A program made the translations under genes and the position numbers. Positions 57,101 through 64,000 of a stretch of DNA of 64,000 nt are shown here, one piece after another. The stretch covers positions 1,494,001 to 1,558,000 of the forward strand of contig CP053447.1 in NCBI GenBank assembly GCA_013285425.1, read 5' to 3'. Every line of letters starts with the position of its first letter. Within the stretch, counting starts at the first letter, position 1. The notes beneath the pieces are model-generated. The model saw only the letters and a program-made list of their open reading frames with translations. It was not told the DNA's origin and did not search any database. Origin of the DNA: Ignavibacteriota bacterium. Its GTDB lineage: Bacteria > Bacteroidota > Ignavibacteria > Ignavibacteriales > Ignavibacteriaceae.

Positions 57101-57995
57101 TATCTCTCTCTTCAAGCACCATAAGGAAGAGTATGCGGTAAACAAGTCTTAGCAGATGCTGATAAAAACCATTTGCGGACAGTTGTCCGGATTTTATCAA
57201 GTCAATCAGTTCCTGATTCTTTGGATTGCTGAGAAAACCATTGCCCAGAACTTTAATTGATTCTTCAACTGCACCGCTGAGTTTTTCCCTTATTCGTGCG
57301 CCGGCTTCAAGTGAATCCTGGTGATACTGCTCTATTAAAGATATATCACCTTCACTCATCTTCTGGGGCATTCGGGTAATATGAAGAAGTCTGTAGAGAA
57401 TTGAAAACTCAGCATAAAGATCTTCTTCCATCATCTTCTGAAGATCAAACTCAACAAAAGTAAGCCGGACTAATTTACCTGAGTCGCGCAGCAGTCGGAG
57501 TTTATAACCATTTGTTACAAATCCATAAATATGTTCTGTGAGATTCAGATATTCCTGCACCAGTGCGTGAGGAGATAAACGTGGACCGGAAGATTCTCTT
57601 TTTCTATCAAGACTATCATTGAAACTTACTATGTGGATCGGGAAGCCATCAATATTCATATCACGATGGCTTATTGCGTAGGAGTTTTCGTTAACAATTT
57701 CTGCTCTTGAAACAGTAACATTATAACCAAGAAAACTAAGCAGTGGAATTATCCAGTATCTTCTTGTTTCGGAAGTTCCGGATTCTTCTTCAGTTAACGG
57801 TTCAATGTAACGCTTAAAAATTTTCCACTGATCTTTTGCATTTGCCCAGGCTCTTTGAATTTCTTCTTTAACTTTTACCTTAGCATCAAATCCGTAATCT
57901 TTAGGTGATTGACCTTTAATTTCTCCCGAATCGAGATTATCAAAAATCTCCGGTGAAATTATTTGTCCTTCAACTTTTATTGCGGTTGTTTTCAT
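54132..57995 (-). CDS. Adenine-specific DNA methyltransferase (DrmMI/Eco57I-like)
   Basis: A 1287-aa class gamma-type N6-adenine methylase. Motif I is DVACGSGHILLSAARRIA (about residues 509-526) and the catalytic motif IV is ILGNPPYLAGRN (about 775). An N-terminal 480 residues and a C-terminal target-recognition region surround them. Size and layout match the large adenine methylases of DISARM class 1 and of BREX-like systems. No PD-(D/E)XK motif is obvious inside it; a separate nuclease gene overlaps its stop. It lies 6 bp downstream of the SNF2 helicase gene. A palindromic element is inserted in frame just before motif I. Confidence 0.92.
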   Translation of the reverse strand: MKTTAIKVEGQIISPEIFDNLDSGEIKGQSPKDYGFDAKVKVKEEIQRAWANAKDQWKIFKRYIEPLTEEESGTSETRRYWIIPLLSFLGYNVTVSRAEIVNENSYAISHRDMNIDGFPIHIVSFNDSLDRKRESSGPRLSPHALVQEYLNLTEHIYGFVTNGYKLRLLRDSGKLVRLTFVEFDLQKMMEEDLYAEFSILYRLLHITRMPQKMSEGDISLIEQYHQDSLEAGARIREKLSGAVEESIKVLGNGFLSNPKNQELIDLIKSGQLSANGFYQHLLRLVYRILFLMVLEERDIVYPNDDGNGNTKYFKDLYYEFYSLQRLRRLSEKIFFFDEKLFDLWISLRNTFKIFGSENLAAKIKLYPLDGDLFDYGSLGVLSDSDIDNRTLLQCIKNLSQFDDKDTKSIIRVNYSALNVEEFGSVYEGLLEKAPSINFDGQHYSFSFIEGTERSSSGSHYTPEELVQPLIKHSLDYVIEDKIKAVIASGAKQSPDQLKQQKEQALLSIKVCDVACGSGHILLSAARRIAQELTKVRTGEDQPSPEPYRQAIRDVINHCIYGVDKNPLAVELCKVALWLEAHNPGMPLNFLDHKIKCGDSIVGLARIEELQNGIATEAFKTLPGDNKDIAASFRKQNKTERDNRAQLKLTDTEEIINNLNMISVKFKNFNLLPDTTVDEVKKKQQEYNLLKGSDWMKLKELADIQAAQFFIEKTIANKEFLATDAEYFRIFAGQKKEVNTRKVSHAMAVAAEKRIFHWFLEFPEVMQEGGFDCILGNPPYLAGRNISKNFGSDYFNFLCDYYEPAGKQSDLIIYFLKRDSLIVDKKSFISLISTDSIAQGDSRELGIKPLLDSDFKINYAKTSIKWPGKAAVKVSLVTFNKTNAKLKVILNEKPVEFIDSFLEDNVEVGLPFELFQNSNKCFKGVVLMGMGFVIDETLRSKLEAEDIIYNEIIFDFLNGEDLNESFSQIPSRIVINLSEYSLEEAETKFPLALRIIEERVQEYRKTISTDKRTTEKWWQFSRPRPELNLAKRSKQIVFTRSMTSKYNSICFKSPEIVFDQALVVFTEDSFSFYTNVQNTFHDEWVNKYSSELGQTGRYNINRGFETFPFPQNLTKETEAELEKIGEEYHEFRRQLMLDMQLGLTKTYNLFHNLECSSDDTAKAKVIREFKQANLQISIEEAIQRIEKLRALHKEMDEAVIKAYGWTDIDLAHAFYEVDYLPENDRVRYTISPEARKEILKRLLELNHKIHEEEVAKGLWDKKTSKKKTKTTEVREQQEKYGQGGLFGE
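56518..56543 (-). repeat. In-frame palindromic repeat inside the methyltransferase gene
   Basis: On the minus strand this 26-nt stretch begins GTCATTGCGAGCGG and ends AGCGAAGCAATC. It has ATTGC and GCAAT at its ends around a purine/GC core. It has the well-known form of a dispersed bacterial repeat, though its GC content is unlike its AT-rich surroundings. Here it encodes VIASGAKQS in frame with the methylase, between the N-terminal domain and motif I. Confidence 0.8.
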
Positions 57996-58001
57996 TGAGC
58001 G

Positions 58002-60800
58002 TTAATTCTTTACTACCGGTAATAAAATATAAACTCCAAGAATATCAGGCGGTAGAACAGGTTCAACCACATCATACTTTCTGCCTGTAACTAATTTTCT
58101 GAATCGTTCGTGTGCTTCAATAAGTTTTTGGGAACGCTCACGAACAATCTGATTAAAATTGGTATTCAATCTTTTAACAATTTCCATTTCACTGTCGAGT
58201 TGTGATTCCTGTCGTGGTTTTGGTAATTCAACATCAGCAGTGGAATTGATTAATAACTCTTTTGCTTCATCGTGATTTAAGAAATCATTTTCAGAAGGAC
58301 TATTCCTATAACCCCAAAGCATCATTTCTTCAGCAATTAGGTCATTCTTTCTTACTTTATCTGAGATCAGCATTCTTACTCGTAATTGTAAGATTGTAGT
58401 TTTAGTTTTTACTTTATTTGTACTGATCACCGAAGCTCTGGAAATAATTTTTTCTTTTTCAACAGAAAGTGCATCGTTAAGAAGATACTGGCATAAGTAT
58501 TCAACGAAGGGATGATTTCTACCTATGTAAATAAATCCTTCAGGTGTTGGTGATTCAAAAGATATTTTAACTTCATCCTGGTAATCAAAGAATGATCTGA
58601 ATAAGGGGGATAAGTTTGTAGTATATAGCAGATATCCTTTTTTAACGGTCTGGATTTGTGCACCAAGTTCATTTAATGAACGGATGAAAAATTCCCTTAC
58701 TGTATTTGTATCACCTATTGCTTCATCCGATTGTTTTAAGTCTTCTTCAATTTCGTTTACTTTAATTGAGTGCTGAGCAAAAATACTGTGAGTGAGCTTA
58801 TCTCTTTCCGCTGCTTTTTCATAAGCATTTGTAACCTGCAAAGATTTATCTTCAATATCAGGTGCATCTAAATCAAGCTTAAGCTGATACTCATCAAATA
58901 CCGCATTTGGATTCAGTATAACTGCATTAATTAAAGCATCAAGGATTCCCTGGCTGTCTTCAGGAAATGGGACGGAGATCCCGGTTTGTTTTCTTATCTC
59001 CCTGGCTTTTCTCAAAAGAACTTTCAACACAACAGAATCTATCGGATTGTCTTTTCCATAAAGCATATATGCTTTTACTACTTCTGCTGATTGACCAAAC
59101 CTGTCAACTCTTCCTTCCCGCTGCTCTAAACGATTTGGATTCCAGGGCAAGTCATAATGAAGAACTGCAGTAAAAAATTCCTGGAGATTTATTCCTTCGC
59201 TTAAGCAGTCAGTTGTTATAAGCACTCTTTTATTTTTTGATTTACCTATCTCCTGGATTTTTTCTTTTCTTAATTCATCTACCATCTCACCGGTTATGAC
59301 AAGCATATCAGTATTCTTTGGTAGTTTCTCCTTAAAGTAATCGCCTAAATATTTTGCCGTGGAAATGAAACGACAAAACACTATCGGATTAAATCCTTCT
59401 TTAATCCATTTGCTTACCTGTGTAAGTGCCACTTCTGCTTTGTTATCTTTTACATTCTCAAGTTTGACAGCTATGTCGGTAAGTGTTTTATATTCTGAAG
59501 TTGTTAAATCCGCTTTATCAAGAATGTTTGTTGGAGTTGAATCAGAATCGCTTTCATCAGAATCAGCAACCGGGTTTTCAATTACTTCCTCTGTCTGAAT
59601 TTCTTCTTCATTCAGTTGTTTAGCTTTTTTCGATAACATTTCAATTCCAGCTTGCGGACTAGACATAACCCCGCGAAGCAAAGCAAGAATAGCAAAGTAT
59701 CTGAATTTTTTCTTAGCATTCGAAGAAGCATTTTTTGTGTCAATGTTTCTTACAAATCTGAGTAATTCAGAGAAAATGTTTTTGTAATCAGGGGATAATT
59801 CGTATGAAATTTCTTTTGGATCTCTTTGCGGAAATATTGTTGTCTCGTGCCATTGCTCAACATCAGCTCTTCGTCTTATAACCAAGTGCTTAGACACCTC
59901 GCTTCTTTTATCTTTGTCTTTTCCGGTTATATCATAAAACTCAAATTCTGGTTTTAACAAACCAAGAAGTGATTGGAATTCTGATGATTTACCACTGTGC
60001 GGAGTAGCTGTTAACATTATCAGATTCTGTTCTGGATTTTGTGCAAGACTATGAATAAGATGATAACGTTGCTGTTGTTTAATAGTTGCACCTTCCGGTT
60101 TAGCACAAGAGTGAACTTCATCAACTATTACAAGTTCAGGGCAATCAGATAAAAATACAGGTTTCTTTCTTTCAGATTTTATAAAATCAATTGAAATCAC
60201 CTGGTAAGGATAAGCTTTAAAGATACTTTCATCTTTAAGCTTTCTATCAAGCTGTGCTGCAGTGCTTGATCTGACGATTACCGCGTCAATGGAAAATTTA
60301 TCTTTTAATTCCTGCTGCCATTGATCGCATAGGTGTGGCAAGCAAACAACGGCAAACCTTTTTAACTCTCCTCTGTCTATCAGTTCTCTAACAATAGTGA
60401 GTGCTTCAATTGTTTTACCAACACCCACATCATCAGCAATCAATAGCCTGATAACATTCTGTCTGAGTGCCATTACTAGAGGGACTATCTGGTAGGCTCT
60501 TAACCTGAATGAAAGCCTCCCAAAAGATCTGAAAGGACCGGAAACATTTCTGAAAGACAGTCGTGCAGCATTATAAAGTAAAGATGAAATAGAAAAACTT
60601 CCCAGATCCTGTGTCGTGGGCTCTGGAAAGTTAGATACTTCCGGTTTTTCTTCTGTAAATCCAAAAGGTAAATAGATTCCTGTTGCTTCGTCTTCAGTGC
60701 CTCCTAATGGTTTGATTAGGAGAACATTTTCATCGCCCGAAGGCATTACTACCCAATCTCTGTTTCGTAGCTTAACTAATGTCCCGGGTTGATATTTCAT
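58002..60800 (-). CDS. SNF2-family helicase (helicase A, DrmD-like)
   Basis: A 932-aa superfamily 2 ATPase. Walker A is LIADDVGVGKTIEALTI (about residue 125), the DEAH-type box reads IVDEVHSCAKPEG (about 227), and motif VI is NRLEQREGRVDRFGQSAEV. The N-terminal residues (MKYQPGTLVKLRNRDWVVMP) form a small beta domain seen in this branch. It lies 6 bp upstream of the methylase gene and 1 bp downstream of the large DUF1998 helicase gene, an order that recalls DISARM class 1, where a SNF2 helicase accompanies an adenine methylase. All helicase motifs needed for ATP hydrolysis appear intact. Confidence 0.9.
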   Translation of the reverse strand: MKYQPGTLVKLRNRDWVVMPSGDENVLLIKPLGGTEDEATGIYLPFGFTEEKPEVSNFPEPTTQDLGSFSISSLLYNAARLSFRNVSGPFRSFGRLSFRLRAYQIVPLVMALRQNVIRLLIADDVGVGKTIEALTIVRELIDRGELKRFAVVCLPHLCDQWQQELKDKFSIDAVIVRSSTAAQLDRKLKDESIFKAYPYQVISIDFIKSERKKPVFLSDCPELVIVDEVHSCAKPEGATIKQQQRYHLIHSLAQNPEQNLIMLTATPHSGKSSEFQSLLGLLKPEFEFYDITGKDKDKRSEVSKHLVIRRRADVEQWHETTIFPQRDPKEISYELSPDYKNIFSELLRFVRNIDTKNASSNAKKKFRYFAILALLRGVMSSPQAGIEMLSKKAKQLNEEEIQTEEVIENPVADSDESDSDSTPTNILDKADLTTSEYKTLTDIAVKLENVKDNKAEVALTQVSKWIKEGFNPIVFCRFISTAKYLGDYFKEKLPKNTDMLVITGEMVDELRKEKIQEIGKSKNKRVLITTDCLSEGINLQEFFTAVLHYDLPWNPNRLEQREGRVDRFGQSAEVVKAYMLYGKDNPIDSVVLKVLLRKAREIRKQTGISVPFPEDSQGILDALINAVILNPNAVFDEYQLKLDLDAPDIEDKSLQVTNAYEKAAERDKLTHSIFAQHSIKVNEIEEDLKQSDEAIGDTNTVREFFIRSLNELGAQIQTVKKGYLLYTTNLSPLFRSFFDYQDEVKISFESPTPEGFIYIGRNHPFVEYLCQYLLNDALSVEKEKIISRASVISTNKVKTKTTILQLRVRMLISDKVRKNDLIAEEMMLWGYRNSPSENDFLNHDEAKELLINSTADVELPKPRQESQLDSEMEIVKRLNTNFNQIVRERSQKLIEAHERFRKLVTGRKYDVVEPVLPPDILGVYILLPVVKN

Positions 60801-60801
60801 A

Positions 60802-63800
60802 CTACCTTACTTTTTTGAATATATCAGGTCGTTTACTAATAATTTCATCTAATCTATCTTTATAATAATATACAAACACATCATAACCTTTATTGGTCAA
60901 TGCTTCTCTTTTTTGTCTGTCCTGTTCTTTCACTACGTGATCATCGTGAGGTGTACCGTCACAAAATACACAGGTGTTTGTTTCCCTGTAATAAAAATCA
61001 GGGAGAACATAAAGTTCAGAAACTGTGTACTGTGCTTCATCAGGTAACCTGTAACCATTATCATAAAGATATTTAATGAATTTTAATTCAGTTGAAGAAT
61101 TTGGGTCAATACTTTTAACGAGATAATTGTAATGCTCATCATAAGAACCAAAAGTTGATCTTCCCAAAATCTCAAGAGAACAGTTCATTAATTTCTCAAG
61201 CTGATCTTTTATTAAGAATCTATCAATGTCCTGATGATATCTTTGATTGTAGTAGCTTAGTAGATCATTATATGTGGCAGGCTTGTGTTCCGGATCGTCA
61301 TCTTCACCGTCTTTGAAATGACAAATATTATAAGCTTCTTTTATTACATCTTTAAATTTTTGAATATCTTCAGTAAGCTGAGATAATATTCCCAGGCTGC
61401 CTTCCGAAGCTTCATAAATTAGAATATTGGGCCAGGCAGGATCTCCCATAACTTCAACGCCGATTTCACTTGATTCAACCTGGAATACAATTTCAATTCC
61501 TCTTTTAATGGCATACATCAAAGTAATTATTCCATCATCTGTTCTGGTATCATCAAATGCTAAAGCTTTTAGTGGATGGATGTATAATGCATCCGCTGTA
61601 TCCTCTGTAAATAATCGAACTCTTTTGATTTCGGTTTGATTCTCAGTTAGATCTTTTTCTTTCTTCCAGAATCCGGTTTTAAGATTTATCAGAAATCCCG
61701 GATCAGTTCGGGTTTTCCATTTTTCATTCAGCTTGATTAAAGTTGCAGCAGGAACAAATCTAAGTTTAAGTAATGAATCGTCTCCATCCTTTATGATTGC
61801 AGTTTTTACTCTTTGCAATCCACCTTTAACCGTGAAGTAAGTAGATATATCAAAACCCATTGATAATCTTTCCTCTTCTTCGCAGGAGATTCTATCAATT
61901 TCATAGGTTCTCATATCACTCATTGGTAGCAGATCAGTGTATATCGTTACATCGTCAGATGTTTTAAGTGGTTTATCAGTAAACGGGCAACTCTCACGTG
62001 AGTAGTCCTCACCGGTTAAAGCATAGCCAGATCCTTTGCTTACCTTGATTTTTTGAATTTTAGATTCTGCTTCATTCAATATCAATTGGTTAATTCTATA
62101 CTTTGAACTGTTATGATAAATTATGTTTGTTGGTCCAAACTCTCTCAGAGCTAAAAATCTTGATCTTGAGATATACTCACCATCTTCATCACTTTCCGCA
62201 ACATAAGCTCTGACTGGTAACCGTGTAAAGTTATAACCCGGGAAGAATCCTTCTGATGCAAGATATCTGTAGGGATAGAACTCTGAGAAACTCTTCCCAC
62301 CATCAGCTTTTCTATTTAATAGGAGATCTATTTGCTTGTTGGCTTGTTTCTGCTCAGCATAAGCAGCTCTTTTTTCTTTAGAATCATTCGTGAAGTTTGG
62401 ATTCGTAATAATTTCCTGAGCTTTAATTATCTGTCTGCTTGCTGATTTATATAATTCACGCCATCTATCCAATGCACGATCAAATTTCTCAGGTGTGTTT
62501 CTGACTTCTCTTCTAATCCAGTCATCATTATACCAGGTATGTTGAGCAAGTAGAACTGGTTCAAAATCTTTTATAGCATTTTTGAAATTATTAAATACTA
62601 TTTCTCTTCTTTCTTCATTAATAGTAATGTGATCCCTGATTGAGTTCCTTACAGGTAATTTAGCCAGATCATCTATATCAACTATCAGTTCCATTGATTT
62701 ATCAATTGCATCTAATCCTACCTCTGCCATATATAAACTATGAAGATGTGTTTTAAGAAGTTCTTCATTCAGCAAATCAAGTCTCGGTGCTTGTACAACT
62801 CCGGATACCATATCTGTTGGATTGGCAAAATAATGTTGATCGTGCGGCGAGAAATTAGAACAAAACGTGAATATCAATGCAGCTTGCCCGCTTCTGCCTG
62901 CTCTACCTCCTCTTTGCGCGTAGTTTGCGGGATTTGGAGGAACGTTTCTCATATGAACTATATTCAGGGTTGCTATATCGATACCCAACTCCATCGTTGG
63001 CGAACAGCATAGTAAGCTTATATCGCCTTTTCTGAAACCGTTTTCTCTAACAATCCTGTCCTCATTTTTTATCTGAGCAGTATGTTCATAGGATACCATA
63101 TTCTTAAATTCATTAAATGGCATCTCATAAAATTTCTTAAAAAACTGATTAACGTTTGGTCTGTATTGTTTATAAGAGAACAGTCTTACTTTATCAGCCC
63201 TTACATTTTCGCCATCACCTTTACTCCAAAGAATTTGACTTACATTTAACTGATACAGTGGGATCTTCTTACCTGCTGAGTTGATCTCAACTTTTGATAG
63301 ATATCCTGCTTTCGCTAGTTCATCCAATAACTCATAAACTAAATCAGCATAGTTTTTTGAATCTACCAACAAATTATTCTGCTTGGCAGTGAGTCTGATA
63401 TACTTACCAAAATAACTCTGCAATCCAAGACTAATAGTAAAAATATCAGCATAAGAATTTATTGCTTCTAATCTGGCATATGCTGGTAAAGGAATATCTT
63501 CTCTTTTATTCAATCCCCAGGAGGATTTTACTTTTTCTCTTATGACATTTTTTAATCTGCTGATCTCATTTTTTTCAAGTATGTTATGTTTCAAAACATA
63601 ATTCTTCCTGAAGTAATCTAAAACCTGTATTATAAATTCCAGTCTATCATCAAAACTCAGATTCTGTGTTAATCTAATTTCGTCTTTGAACCTCCCTCTT
63701 TCAATTGTTTCATCAAGGTATTTATAATCAATAGTTAATAATCCACATTGCTCAAGATTAGGAAGTGTGACTCGCCAACCTCTTTTAAGATCATAAAGTA

Positions 63801-64000
63801 TCCGATAGGTAAGCATATTTATGAATGCTTCTTCATTCTCCCTGGTTTGAGCCGGATAATCACCTGATGAAGGTTGTGTTGCAAATTCTGATTGGGGTAA
63901 GTTTAATTCAGCAAAAACTTTTCTAGCGATATTAGAATAGTCAAGCTTATTTTCGGGTTCGTTTACAAGTGCTTGATAAATGGCCGATCTGATTCTTCCT
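60802..64000 (-). CDS. Large helicase with DUF1998 and C-terminal Vsr-like nuclease domain (5' end off window)
   Basis: A C-terminal helicase lobe (about residues 280-400 of the visible part) with CCSPTMELGIDIATLN and NYAQRGGRAGRSGQAALIF is followed by a long middle region and a DUF1998-like segment (ADALYIHPLKALAFDDTRTD, then EVMGDPAWPNILIYEASEGS). The last 90 residues read VLPDFYYRETNTCVFCDGTP, with H, K and D, and end in DVFVYYYKDRLDEI. This is the layout of the Vsr/DUF559 nuclease fold. The visible frame starts at an internal methionine at 63816, but the phase stays open with no stop to base 64000. The Walker A and DEAH lobe must lie beyond the edge, so the full protein is well over 1065 aa. 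It is the first seen gene of the operon. Confidence 0.88.
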   Translation of the reverse strand, partial: GRIRSAIYQALVNEPENKLDYSNIARKVFAELNLPQSEFATQPSSGDYPAQTRENEEAFINMLTYRILYDLKRGWRVTLPNLEQCGLLTIDYKYLDETIERGRFKDEIRLTQNLSFDDRLEFIIQVLDYFRKNYVLKHNILEKNEISRLKNVIREKVKSSWGLNKREDIPLPAYARLEAINSYADIFTISLGLQSYFGKYIRLTAKQNNLLVDSKNYADLVYELLDELAKAGYLSKVEINSAGKKIPLYQLNVSQILWSKGDGENVRADKVRLFSYKQYRPNVNQFFKKFYEMPFNEFKNMVSYEHTAQIKNEDRIVRENGFRKGDISLLCCSPTMELGIDIATLNIVHMRNVPPNPANYAQRGGRAGRSGQAALIFTFCSNFSPHDQHYFANPTDMVSGVVQAPRLDLLNEELLKTHLHSLYMAEVGLDAIDKSMELIVDIDDLAKLPVRNSIRDHITINEERREIVFNNFKNAIKDFEPVLLAQHTWYNDDWIRREVRNTPEKFDRALDRWRELYKSASRQIIKAQEIITNPNFTNDSKEKRAAYAEQKQANKQIDLLLNRKADGGKSFSEFYPYRYLASEGFFPGYNFTRLPVRAYVAESDEDGEYISRSRFLALREFGPTNIIYHNSSKYRINQLILNEAESKIQKIKVSKGSGYALTGEDYSRESCPFTDKPLKTSDDVTIYTDLLPMSDMRTYEIDRISCEEEERLSMGFDISTYFTVKGGLQRVKTAIIKDGDDSLLKLRFVPAATLIKLNEKWKTRTDPGFLINLKTGFWKKEKDLTENQTEIKRVRLFTEDTADALYIHPLKALAFDDTRTDDGIITLMYAIKRGIEIVFQVESSEIGVEVMGDPAWPNILIYEASEGSLGILSQLTEDIQKFKDVIKEAYNICHFKDGEDDDPEHKPATYNDLLSYYNQRYHQDIDRFLIKDQLEKLMNCSLEILGRSTFGSYDEHYNYLVKSIDPNSSTELKFIKYLYDNGYRLPDEAQYTVSELYVLPDFYYRETNTCVFCDGTPHDDHVVKEQDRQKREALTNKGYDVFVYYYKDRLDEIISKRPDIFKKVR

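Larger units (their letters stand above)
40740..64000. mobile_element. Integrative accessory (defence) island at tRNA-Leu, right end outside the window
   Basis: From the tRNA-Leu 3' end rightward the gene content changes from housekeeping to an integrase and a long minus-strand array of helicases, nucleases, a DNA methyltransferase and unknown proteins. The left boundary is placed at the tRNA 3' part by the usual behaviour of tyrosine integrases. No second copy of the tRNA 3' end is seen before 64000, so the right end lies outside. The excisionase and any mobility genes are not visible. Boundary positions are inference; gene content is direct. Confidence 0.75.

Noticed and set aside
54132..57995. 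Shadow reading frames on the plus strand inside the methylase and helicase genes as separate genes
   Set aside because: They are antisense to long, motif-rich genes, lack ribosome binding sites and show no domain features.
40740..64000. Canonical DISARM annotation with drmA/drmB/drmC/drmD/drmMI names for all genes
   Set aside because: The helicase and DUF1998 segments are on one protein with a nuclease tail, the PLD gene is far from them, and extra genes are present. Names are used only as comparisons.
54132..64000. BREX system
   Set aside because: The large adenine methylase and a helicase fit, but no PglZ, BrxC, BrxA or BrxB protein is visible in the window.
40874..64000. 7-deazaguanine (Dpd) DNA modification locus
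   Set aside because: Several helicases and a PLD protein fit, but no TGT-like DpdA or queuosine-type biosynthesis gene is present.
60802..64000. Druantia (DruE) assignment
   Set aside because: DUF1998 helicases also occur there, but no DruA-D, DruF-H or DruM partner set is recognised and the helicase N-terminus is outside the window.

Overview
The window is AT-rich DNA from a Gram-negative bacterium of the Bacteroidota/Ignavibacteriota type. This placement is inferred from a TonB receptor with an N-terminal carboxypeptidase-regulatory-like domain, acidic-start surface lipoproteins, SLC45-like sugar MFS proteins and both GltX and GlnS. I could not run a phylogeny. The left 40.6 kb looks like ordinary chromosome. 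The right 23 kb is a dense accessory island that begins at a tRNA-Leu gene and runs past the right edge.

Left region, in order: isoprenoid genes (type 2 IPP isomerase, polyprenyl synthetase); a sugar block (two SLC45-like MFS carriers, a GH13 cyclomaltodextrinase-like enzyme, an EamA transporter); a lipoprotein and a small membrane protein; smpB, tyrS, pyruvoyl arginine decarboxylase and a TerC protein. A thiamine salvage operon follows, controlled by a clear TPP riboswitch with a terminator (TonB receptor, thiamine pyrophosphokinase, SSS symporter). Then come a lytic transglycosylase with LysM repeats, an acyl-CoA carboxylase carboxyltransferase, an MBL hydrolase, aroC, a DegP protease, recO, mtnA, a PfkB kinase, a Nudix hydrolase and a large outer-membrane protein. 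The block closes with a hybrid kinase that lacks its phospho-acceptor histidine, gltX, a DUF3307/SatD pair separated by three phased palindromes, and glnS.

Right region: tRNA-Leu(CAA) at 40676-40761 is followed at once by a tyrosine integrase, the usual arrangement of an integrative element. All the remaining genes lie on the minus strand, mostly 1-30 bp apart or overlapping by 4 bp. In transcription order they are: a very large helicase with DUF1998 and a C-terminal Vsr-like nuclease domain (cut by the window edge), a SNF2 helicase, an adenine-specific DNA methyltransferase, a PD-(D/E)XK nuclease, an unknown 222-aa protein, an AlbA_2/Schlafen-domain protein, a Zn-cluster 463-aa protein, a 101-aa protein, a 434-aa protein, a PLD/Tdp1-like nuclease (frameshifted), a second SNF2-type helicase, a second PD-(D/E)XK protein, an ADP-ribosylglycohydrolase and, after a terminator, an AlkB-like dioxygenase. 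The content recalls class 1 DISARM (helicase, DUF1998, SNF2, adenine methylase, PLD), but the fusion of helicase, DUF1998 and nuclease, the second helicase and the unknown genes do not match a canonical system. This is the best candidate here for an undescribed or variant anti-phage system.

Five genes are split by single-base frameshifts (aroC, the PfkB kinase, the outer-membrane protein, the LysM protein and the PLD gene). Several shifts sit in A or T homopolymers, so assembly or read errors are a serious alternative to real decay.
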